Shown piece after piece: positions 30,690 to 37,040 of a DNA stretch of 37,040 bases (positions within the stretch are counted from its first letter, which is position 1; each line of letters begins with the position of its first letter). The notes beneath the pieces were generated by a model. The model had not been told where the DNA came from and made no database searches. It saw only the letters and a list, made by a program, of their open reading frames with translations. The stretch comes from Anaerolineae bacterium (GTDB lineage: Bacteria > Chloroflexota > Anaerolineae > B4-G1 > SLSP01). The stretch covers positions 1 through 37,040 of the forward strand of contig JALOOJ010000082.1 of assembly GCA_025454475.1 (NCBI GenBank), written 5' to 3'. The position numbers and the translations under genes were made by a program.

Positions 30690-32429
30690 ATGGTAAGATC
30701 CGTACACATCAAAGTAGATCGACAGCCAGGCGCCCTGATCCGGAAGGCAGCGCAGCTGCTGGCACGGGAGCTCGTTGAGCGGTCAGGCGTCATCGCGACC
30801 GAAGACACCAGTGCCGACGCGATCGTACAGCTGACGACGGACCCGAGCATCGCAGCCGAGGGATTCCGAGTCACCTCGGAGCACGGTAATGCAATCACCG
30901 TTGCGGGCGGCGATGATCGCGGCGTGTTGTACGGCGTCGGCAAGCTGTTACGCGGCTCCCGTTTCGAGGATGGCGAGGTCGAGCTCAGCGACTGGCGCGG
31001 CGCCTCGATTCCCGCCAGAGCCATCCGTGGGATGTACTTCGCGACCCACTTCGGCAACGCCTACGCGGCGGCGCCGGTCGAGGCGATCGAGCGCTATGTC
31101 GAGGAGCTCGCGCTCTGGGGCTGCAACGCGCTTGCTGTCTGGTTCGACATGCACACATACCGCGGGCTCGACGATCCGGCAGCGCAGGCCATGATCGATC
31201 GGCTCCGCCGCATCCTCAGCGCGGCGAACGCCGTGGGAATCCGCGGCGGCCTGACGACGATCGCCAATGAGGGCTACACGGACAGCCCCGAGGCTCTGCG
31301 GGCCGACTGGACCGCGGGCCACGATGGCTACACGAGCCCCCCCGGCGACCACTACCACCGCGAGATCTGTCCGAGCAAGCCAGGCGGGCTCGACTACATT
31401 ACAACTACGCGAAGTGAGATGCTCGACGCTTTCGCCGATCTGGACATCGCCTACGTGTGGATCTGGCCCTATGACCAGGGTGGCTGCACCTGCAAGCAGT
31501 GCGCACCCTGGGGGGCCAATGGGTTCCTGCGCACTGCCGAACCTGTGGCGGCTCTGGTGCGGCAGAAGCTGCCCAACGCCCAGGTCATCCTGTCGACCTG
31601 GTACTTCGACCACTTCACAGCCGGCGAGTGGGAGGGCTTGGCGCGGGCCTTCGCGGGTGGCGCACCGCCCTGGGTTGACCTGCTTCTCGCCGGTGACTTC
31701 GGCGGCTTCCCCGATGCCCTGACTCGGCTCGGCGTCCCCGGCGGGCTGCCGGTTGTGAGCTTCCCGGAGATCAGTATGGAGGGCAACCTTCCCTGGGGCG
31801 GCTATGGTGCCAATCCTCGGCCGTCCGCCTGGGAGGCCTATGAGCATGCTAACGGGCATCTGCTCGCCGGTGCCTTCCCCTACTCCGAGGGCATCTACGA
31901 GGACATCAACAAGGTTCTGACGCTTCAGTTGGGGTGGAGTCCAGAGGCATCTGCTGAGTCCATCGTGCGCGAGTACGCCGCCTACGAGGTTGGACCCGCG
32001 GTGGCCGACGACGTGGTGCGGCTGGTCTCCGCGCTGGAGAGCGGGCTCGATCACGGCCTTGCCAATGATGTGCGCACGCAGGTGCTGGACACACAGATCC
32101 ACGCTCCCGAGGACCTGGCGGGCAGCAAGCTCTACCGTTTCGTGGATCGCCCCAACGCGCTCGCCGCGGCAGCGATGGTCGCGCGCATGGACCGCCGGCT
32201 CCCGGCGCGCGTCCGATCATGCTGGCGCTGGCGCCTGCTCTGGCTTAGGGCCACGCTCGACGCCGAGCTCCAGCGCAGTGGGGGACGCTCCACGGATCTC
32301 ACCGAGCGCTGCTTTGACGAGCTGGCGACGCTCTACAGCACCGGCGATGCGCTGCTTGCCGTCACGCCACCCTCGCGCCGTGCGCTGTTCCGCCATTTCC
32401 GCGAGCACCAAGACCGGGAGCCGGCCTGA
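30690..32429 (+). CDS. GH20/GH67-like TIM-barrel glycosidase, cytoplasmic
   Basis: ATG 30690 (MVRSVHIKVDRQ) has GAGG six bases upstream; an in-frame ATG 13 codons earlier has none. The 579-residue protein starts with a small alpha/beta domain like the GH20b/GH67 N-terminal domain (FRVTSEHGNAITVAGGDDRGVLYGV, GKLLRGSRF), then a barrel (IRGMYFATHFGNAYAA, WGCNALAVWFDMHTYRG, DIAYVWIWPYDQGGCTCKQC, VVSFPEISMEGNLPWGGYG) and a helical C-terminus. In this architecture the family members remove glucuronic acid or N-acetylhexosamines; which applies here is not clear. There is no signal peptide. Its stop overlaps the next gene's ATG (TGATG), so translation is coupled. Confidence 0.6.
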   Translation: MVRSVHIKVDRQPGALIRKAAQLLARELVERSGVIATEDTSADAIVQLTTDPSIAAEGFRVTSEHGNAITVAGGDDRGVLYGVGKLLRGSRFEDGEVELSDWRGASIPARAIRGMYFATHFGNAYAAAPVEAIERYVEELALWGCNALAVWFDMHTYRGLDDPAAQAMIDRLRRILSAANAVGIRGGLTTIANEGYTDSPEALRADWTAGHDGYTSPPGDHYHREICPSKPGGLDYITTTRSEMLDAFADLDIAYVWIWPYDQGGCTCKQCAPWGANGFLRTAEPVAALVRQKLPNAQVILSTWYFDHFTAGEWEGLARAFAGGAPPWVDLLLAGDFGGFPDALTRLGVPGGLPVVSFPEISMEGNLPWGGYGANPRPSAWEAYEHANGHLLAGAFPYSEGIYEDINKVLTLQLGWSPEASAESIVREYAAYEVGPAVADDVVRLVSALESGLDHGLANDVRTQVLDTQIHAPEDLAGSKLYRFVDRPNALAAAAMVARMDRRLPARVRSCWRWRLLWLRATLDAELQRSGGRSTDLTERCFDELATLYSTGDALLAVTPPSRRALFRHFREHQDREPA

Positions 32430-32972
32430 TGCGACCAGAAGATCATCCCCGTTTCCCACCCACGCCGGTCGTACTGAAGGACGGACGCACCGTCGAGCTG
32501 CGCCTCTTGGCCACGGCTGATGCCGGTGCCCTTGGCGATTTCTACGATTCGCTGCCGCGCGAGACCTGGCGCTTCTACTGCCCGCCGCGCCTGACACGGG
32601 CTGATGCCACCCGACGCGCTGCTGAGGCCGATGCGCCTAACGACGTCTGTGTTGTTGCCGAAGACCCGCGTACCGGCGCGATCGTAGGGTACAACTGGTT
32701 CCGCTGGCGGGATGATGGCAGCCGGTCGAGCGTCTTCGGGATCTGCCTGCGCGAGCCAGGCGCTGATGACCAGGCTGCTGGAGATGTCGCGCCAGGTGGG
32801 CCCGCCCGTGATGGAGCTGACCGTGCAGCTCGCCAACCCACGCGCCGTCGCGCTCTACCGGAAGATGGGATTTCGCGTTCTGCGCGAGCAGATCCGGGAC
32901 CGCGTCGGGGACTTCCCCGCCGAGCCCGAGTACGCCATGGAACAGACCGTTCGCGATCAGAACACACTCTGA
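32429..32972 (+). pseudogene. GNAT acetyltransferase broken by a frameshift in motif A
   Basis: From ATG 32429 the frame encodes a normal GNAT start (VELRLLATADAGALGDFYDSLP, CVVAEDPRTGAIVGYNWFRW) to about residue 108 (ICLREP, near 32760). The family then continues one frame over: QALMTRLLEMSRQVGPPVM, LTVQLANPRAVALYRKMGFR and an end at TGA 32970-32972. The junction falls exactly where motif A (Q/RxxGxG/A), which binds acetyl-CoA, should be, and that loop is absent. A deletion of 3n+2 bases explains both the loss and the shift. The gene overlaps the preceding stop. A sequencing or assembly error cannot be excluded, but the missing loop favours real decay. Confidence 0.72.
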
Positions 32973-32985
32973 GGAGATCATCGTC

Positions 32986-35082
32986 GTGTTGAGTAAAACC
33001 GTCACCCTCGATTCCTTCGCCCCCACCTTTGCCTGGCGCAACCGCATATTGCGCATTGACGACCTGTCCGATGGCCGCATCTGGGCCGATCCCAGTGACA
33101 GCTATACCCCCGAGTATATCGGCGCTCGCGGCATCGCCGCCAAGATCCTCTGGGATGAGTACCCCGAACCAGTAGGCTGCTTTGAACCGCGCAACCCACT
33201 CATGATCGTGCCCGGTGCGCTTACCGGGACACGGTCGCCCTACTCAGGGCGCACCTCGATCTGCACCTTCGGTCCGCAGGGCGACCCCTACTCCTGGTTC
33301 ACCCGCGCCAATATCGGCGCCCATTGGGGCCACGAGCTCAAGCTCGCGGGGTACGATGCTGTCATCATCACCGGTGCCAGCGAGACACCCGTCCGCATCC
33401 TGATACGGGATGACCGGGTCAGCCTGCTTCCGGCCGATGCGCTCTGGGGCCAGGACGCTCTGGTCACGCAGGAGATGATCGAAGCGCAGGACGGGCGCGG
33501 CGTCCGGACGCTCACGATCGGTGTTGCGGGGGAAACCCTCTCGCGCATCTCCACGATCCACACCGGAAGCACCTCCGTCGCCGGACAGGGCGGCTTCGGC
33601 GCCGTGATGGGCAGCAAGAAGCTCAAAGCGATCACGGTGATCGGCACCACCGATGTGCCTGTGGCACACCCCGAGCGGCTGAAGGGCCTGTTCAGCGACG
33701 TTGTGAAGGCCGTGCAGAACCTGCGCGGGATGAAGGAGCGGATGGCCCGTATCAATGCCGAGCTGGCGGCGAACGGCGGTGGGGAGGCGCGCCTGGTGCC
33801 CTGCACGCAGTACTGCGTCACGCCCTGCCGCACCGAGATTCGCAATGCTCAGGGCCGGCACTTCGAACAGAAGTGGTCCGGTACCATCGGCTGTGTCAGC
33901 GGGTTGTTCGGGGGCGGACCGGGCACCGTGTACGATTGGCGATTAGGCATTAACGGCACACTCGAGCTCAACATGCACGCGAACCGGCTCGGCCTCAACC
34001 ACTGGGACATACTGGTGGGCATGGTCCCGTGGCTGCGGGCGTGCCAGGCGCAGGGCCTGATCTCGGAGATCGAGGGCCAGCCGATGGACTGGAACTCGAA
34101 CGACTTCTGGGTCACCCTCCTTGACGCGATGGCCTACCGACGTGGGATCGGCGATGCGCTGGCAGAGGGCGGATGGCGCGCGGCGTACCTGCTCGACCTT
34201 GGCGTCGAGAACATGCGCCGCTACTACACGGGTTGGGGTTACGCAGGTCACTGGGATGGTCACGCCTGCTTCACCAACCACATCGTCTACCCGTTCTGGA
34301 TCGTCGGAGCGCTTCACTGGGCGATGGATACGCGCGACCCCGCCAGCAGCACTCACGGCTACGTGCAGAACGTGATGCACCGCGGTCCCTGGGGCTACAT
34401 GGGCCACGGCGACAACCCGATCACGTGGGACCACATGCGCGCCATCGGCGAAAGGGTCTACGGACGTGCCGACACGCTCGATCCATTGAGCGGTTACGAG
34501 GGCAAGGCGATTCCCGCCGCCTGGCACGGCGTGCGTTCGGTCATCAAGGACTGCCTTTCGACCGACGACCAGGTCTTCCCACTCATCTACAGCGCCCACA
34601 CACCGGATCACTTCGCAAAGGTCGGTGAGCTGGATGGGCACGAAACCGAGGCGCACCTTTTCGCAGCCGGCACCGGCGTGGACTGGGACTACACTGAGTT
34701 CAGCCGCGCCGCGGAGCGCGTGCTGAACCTTGAGCGCGCCATCGCCATCCGCCACTTCGGACGCGATCGCGTGATGGACGAGCGCGTCGTGCCGGCGTTC
34801 GAATACGACGAGAACTGGCCAAACCGTGAGCTCGGCGAGCGTATGGCTCTGGATCGGGCGAAGTTCATACCCTTGATGGACGACTACTATCAGATACGCG
34901 GCTGGGACGTGAAGACAGGGTGGCCCACGCGGCAGAAGCTGACCGAGTTGGGTCTGCACGACGTCTTCGACCCGATGGTCGAGGGGGGCACCAGGGCCAA
35001 GGCCACGCTGCCGGCGCTCGATCCCGTCTCGCCCGTCGTCGACATCCACAAGGATGACCCGGACCGCCAAAAGGTGGGCTGA
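32986..35082 (+). CDS. Aldehyde:ferredoxin oxidoreductase (AOR) family protein, variant iron-sulfur motif
   Basis: The 698-residue protein is a tungstopterin oxidoreductase homologue. LTGTRSPYSGRTSICTFGP, AGYDAVIITGASETPV, GQGGFGAVMGSKKLKAITV (bis-pterin and phosphate binding) and LGLNHWD match the AOR family. The [4Fe-4S] cysteines should be C273, C277, C281 and C523 (KDCLS). The first three are spaced Cx3Cx3C (VPCTQYCVTPCRTEI) and not the usual Cx2Cx3C, as in some uncharacterised branches. AOR enzymes oxidise aldehydes to acids with ferredoxin, using tungsten or molybdenum. Its place among glycosidases suggests a sugar-derived aldehyde. The start is GTG 32986 with GAGGAG before it; no cofactor genes are nearby. 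Confidence 0.85.
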   Translation: MLSKTVTLDSFAPTFAWRNRILRIDDLSDGRIWADPSDSYTPEYIGARGIAAKILWDEYPEPVGCFEPRNPLMIVPGALTGTRSPYSGRTSICTFGPQGDPYSWFTRANIGAHWGHELKLAGYDAVIITGASETPVRILIRDDRVSLLPADALWGQDALVTQEMIEAQDGRGVRTLTIGVAGETLSRISTIHTGSTSVAGQGGFGAVMGSKKLKAITVIGTTDVPVAHPERLKGLFSDVVKAVQNLRGMKERMARINAELAANGGGEARLVPCTQYCVTPCRTEIRNAQGRHFEQKWSGTIGCVSGLFGGGPGTVYDWRLGINGTLELNMHANRLGLNHWDILVGMVPWLRACQAQGLISEIEGQPMDWNSNDFWVTLLDAMAYRRGIGDALAEGGWRAAYLLDLGVENMRRYYTGWGYAGHWDGHACFTNHIVYPFWIVGALHWAMDTRDPASSTHGYVQNVMHRGPWGYMGHGDNPITWDHMRAIGERVYGRADTLDPLSGYEGKAIPAAWHGVRSVIKDCLSTDDQVFPLIYSAHTPDHFAKVGELDGHETEAHLFAAGTGVDWDYTEFSRAAERVLNLERAIAIRHFGRDRVMDERVVPAFEYDENWPNRELGERMALDRAKFIPLMDDYYQIRGWDVKTGWPTRQKLTELGLHDVFDPMVEGGTRAKATLPALDPVSPVVDIHKDDPDRQKVG

Positions 35083-35098
35083 CCCGAGCAGAAACGTC

Positions 35099-35178
35099 GG
35101 GTTCGCAGTAACCGCTTCAGCGGTTCCGGTAGCGGCGTCAGCAGCCGCCAGAACGGCTGAAGCCGTTACTACGAACCC
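35099..35178. repeat. 80-base nested palindrome with 28-base arms
   Basis: The arm at 35099-35126 (GGGTTCGCAGTAACCGCTTC and 8 more bases) is mirrored by 35151-35178 with 25 of 28 positions matching. Each arm contains its own smaller palindrome (AACCGCTTCAGCGGTT and AACGGCTGAAGCCGTT) in which paired bases differ together, so both foldings stay possible. It fills most of the 151-base gap between the AOR gene and the cupin gene. Confidence 0.85.
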
Positions 35179-35233
35179 TATCTGGATCCTTGGCAAGGTG
35201 CGGAGACCTTGCGAAGGGTAGAGGAGGCGACCC

Positions 35234-35731
35234 ATGGACGAGCTGGACAAGGGACTCGCAATAAGTCTGGACCCGGCGCGGAGTTCACCGTATCTCGAGG
35301 CATTTCACGCTCAGATGCGGGCCTGGGAGATGGCCACACCCCCAGTGGCGCCCCTGGTGCTCGACTTCGGCCTCGGGTCCTTCGCCGAGATTGGCCTGAT
35401 CGAGACCTGGATCGCCAACGAGGCCGCGGAAGGCTACTGCGGTAAATACCTCTTCGTCTTCGATGGCCAGACATGTCCCACGCACAGCCACCACGACAAG
35501 CACGAGACCTTCTACATCGTCAAGGGCGCGGTCACGATGCACTGCGGCGACCGCATCCTCGAGATGGGCCCCGGCGATGTGCTTCCCGTCGCTCAGGGAA
35601 TGCCCCACAGCTTCACCGGCAAGGGTCCGGCGCTGCTGCTGGAGGTTTCCAGGCCGTGCCAGATCGCTGACAACTACTTCGCCAACCCCGACATTCCTAT
35701 CGGCGGCAACTACAGGAGGCAGACACCATGA
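35234..35731 (+). CDS. Cupin-fold protein, D-lyxose isomerase-like
   Basis: ATG 35234 follows GAGGAGG. The 165-residue protein has one cupin barrel: CPTHSHHDKHETFYIVKG is the first cupin motif (three histidines and a glutamate for metal), and GDVLPVAQGMPHSF the second. The start and end (GKYLFVFDGQTCP, VSRPCQIADNYF) recall D-lyxose isomerase and related sugar isomerase cupins. An isomerase or mutarotase role for a sugar such as fucose is possible because the alpha-L-fucosidase gene overlaps it (ATGA), so the two are translated together; the family does not prove it. Confidence 0.65.
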   Translation: MDELDKGLAISLDPARSSPYLEAFHAQMRAWEMATPPVAPLVLDFGLGSFAEIGLIETWIANEAAEGYCGKYLFVFDGQTCPTHSHHDKHETFYIVKGAVTMHCGDRILEMGPGDVLPVAQGMPHSFTGKGPALLLEVSRPCQIADNYFANPDIPIGGNYRRQTP

Positions 35732-37040
35732 CAGCGGAACAGACCGATATCATCGCCCACAGTGATTCCACCGAGATCACTTCCACCGCGAAGCCGCAAT
35801 GGTTGCAGGAGCGCCTCGACTGGTTCATGGACCAGCGCTTCGGGTGCATCATCCATTGGGGCCCCTACAGCCAGTGGGACTGCATCGAGTCCTGGCCGCT
35901 GGTGCCGGCCGACACCTGGGCCCGTCCGGACGATCTGGCACCGTGGATCGAGCGCGGGAGGGATCTCGACCGATTTAGCCTTGACTACCGCGCGCTCAAC
36001 CGGTCGTTCAACCCGGTCGAATTCGACCCCGATGCCTGGGCCGCCATCATCGCCGATGCTGGGATGCGGTACGTCGCGCTCACGACCAAGCACCACGACG
36101 GGTTCTGCATGTTCGACACGGGCACAACCGACTACCGTATCACGCACCCCGACTGCCCCTTCCACGTGCAGCCACGGGCGAACATCGTGAAGGAGGCGTT
36201 CGATGCTTTCCGGAGGCGCGGCCTGGCGATTAGCTGCTACTTCTCCAAGTCGGACTGGACCAGCCCCTGGTATTGGTCGCCGGATTTCCCCGTCAAGGAT
36301 CGCCACCCGAACTACGACACACTTGCGGATCCCGAGCGCTGGGAACGGTTTGTCGGCTTCGTGCACCGGCAGATCGAGGAGCTGATGACCGGCTACGGGC
36401 CGATCGACGTCCTTTGGCTGGACGGCGGGCAAGTTCGCCCACCCAGACAGGATATACGGATGGCGGAGATTGCCGCACAAGCCAGGTCGCACCAGCCGGG
36501 GCTGATCATCGCCGATAGGACGGTCGGTGGTCCCTATGAGGACTTCGTCACACCGGAACAGCAGATTCCGGCGGAGCCGCTTGGCGTGCCGTGGGAGTCG
36601 TGCATCACGCTGGGCCGCAAATGGAAGTACGTGTCCAACGAGATCCTCAAGAGCACCCAGGAGGTCGTGCGGATGATCGCCGAGACCTCAGCGAAAGGTG
36701 GTAACCTACTGCTCGGAATCGGGCCCGACCCCCTTGGCCGCATCCCCGCCGACGTGGCGGCGCGCCTTGCGGAGATTGGGCGCTGGATGCGGACCAACGG
36801 CGACGCGATCTATGGTACGAGGCCTCTCTCACCGTATCAGTCGGGTTCGGTCCGGTTCACGCGTAAGGGCAGCACCGCGTACGGCATCGTCATCGATCCG
36901 CGTGTCGCTGCGCCAGATGGCAAGCTGCACGTCAACGGGATTCGCCCCGGCCCTGGAACGCGCGTCTCGGTGCTTGGCGACGGGCGCCCGCTGGCGTGGA
37001 CTCCGGTCGACCGCGGATTCAGCGTCGATCTGTCACAGCC
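35728..37040 (+). CDS. Alpha-L-fucosidase, GH29 (right end cut off by the window)
   Basis: The frame runs 437 codons from ATG 35728 to the window edge without a stop. GH29 motifs are clear: FGCIIHWGPYSQW (H43), VALTTKHHDGFCMFD (K121-H122-H123-D124), and DVLWLDGG with D232 as the likely nucleophile. KWKYVSNEILKS and AKGGNLLLGIGPDP are further GH29 signatures, followed by the start of the C-terminal beta domain. The enzyme releases L-fucose from glycans with retention. The N-terminus (MTAEQTDIIAHSDS) has no signal peptide, so it should act in the cytoplasm. Its ATG overlaps the cupin stop. The C-terminus is missing from this window. Confidence 0.93.
   Translation, partial: MTAEQTDIIAHSDSTEITSTAKPQWLQERLDWFMDQRFGCIIHWGPYSQWDCIESWPLVPADTWARPDDLAPWIERGRDLDRFSLDYRALNRSFNPVEFDPDAWAAIIADAGMRYVALTTKHHDGFCMFDTGTTDYRITHPDCPFHVQPRANIVKEAFDAFRRRGLAISCYFSKSDWTSPWYWSPDFPVKDRHPNYDTLADPERWERFVGFVHRQIEELMTGYGPIDVLWLDGGQVRPPRQDIRMAEIAAQARSHQPGLIIADRTVGGPYEDFVTPEQQIPAEPLGVPWESCITLGRKWKYVSNEILKSTQEVVRMIAETSAKGGNLLLGIGPDPLGRIPADVAARLAEIGRWMRTNGDAIYGTRPLSPYQSGSVRFTRKGSTAYGIVIDPRVAAPDGKLHVNGIRPGPGTRVSVLGDGRPLAWTPVDRGFSVDLSQ

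Noticed and set aside
30948-32102. A 384-codon open frame opposite the GH20/GH67-like gene.
   Set aside because: It has no recognisable domain or ribosome site and fully overlaps a well-supported gene.
32700-32800. Programmed frameshifting in the GNAT gene.
   Set aside because: There is no slippery run at the junction, and the acetyl-CoA loop itself is missing, so a deletion explains it better.
33943-35250. A 435-codon open frame opposite the AOR gene.
   Set aside because: The AOR frame is certain from its motifs; the antisense product resembles no protein family and is a GC shadow.
1-37040. CRISPR arrays, tRNA or rRNA genes, integrases, transposases.
   Set aside because: I looked for regular spaced repeats, cloverleaf-like stretches and transposase motifs and saw none; the repeats present are palindromes or short tandem units.

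Overview
The window is GC-rich, densely packed bacterial DNA and most likely comes from a Chloroflexota genome (inference). Supporting signs are a secreted protein ending in VYLPLVLNG, a C-terminal tail I associate with Chloroflexota surface proteins, many dispersed palindromic mini-repeats, and the gene mix. I see no rRNA, tRNA, CRISPR array, integrase or insertion sequence. The main theme is intracellular breakdown of plant-type or algal-type oligosaccharides and sugar acids.

Layout. Bases 1-3200 (minus strand) hold a cut-off M23 peptidase, a decayed HicA toxin gene, a class V aminotransferase and a GH114/TM1410-like lipoprotein. Bases 3425-8970 hold a large cytoplasmic glycosidase-like protein, then on the minus strand a URO-D family protein followed by a mannonate dehydratase-like enolase-superfamily enzyme. 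Bases 9235-11467 hold a GT39-type membrane glycosyltransferase behind a strong promoter. Bases 11636-14369 hold a pRiA4b Orf3/SEC-C protein and a variant Fpg-type DNA glycosylase. An MFS transporter and a second URO-D-like protein are divergent at 14431-16965.

Bases 17001-22623 look like one catabolic cassette: a TIM-barrel (apiosidase-like) glycosidase, an AAC(2')-like acetyltransferase, the two halves of a split transketolase, and an FGGY sugar kinase. The combination resembles D-apiose catabolism. A secreted cadherin-like protein and a second enolase-superfamily dehydratase follow. A regulator fusing a GntR DNA-binding domain to a complete ABC-type sugar-binding protein (24596-26095) is divergent from a cyclic-di-AMP-receptor-like PII protein. 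Next come a TIR-like protein with a CPBP membrane protease, mannose-6-phosphate isomerase, a pyruvate-kinase-C-terminal-like protein, a GH20/GH67-like glycosidase, a broken GNAT gene, an aldehyde:ferredoxin oxidoreductase homologue, a cupin, and an alpha-L-fucosidase running off the right edge.

None of the catabolic glycosidases has a signal peptide, so oligosaccharides are probably imported and split in the cytoplasm. The only transporter seen is the MFS protein. Mini-repeats have entered or abut several genes (URO-D 2 C-terminus, kinase loop, CPBP N-terminus, ManA stop). The strongest candidates for new biology are the GntR-SBP fusion with its dyad-bearing promoter region, the apiose-like cassette, and the URO-D and AOR homologues placed among sugar genes.
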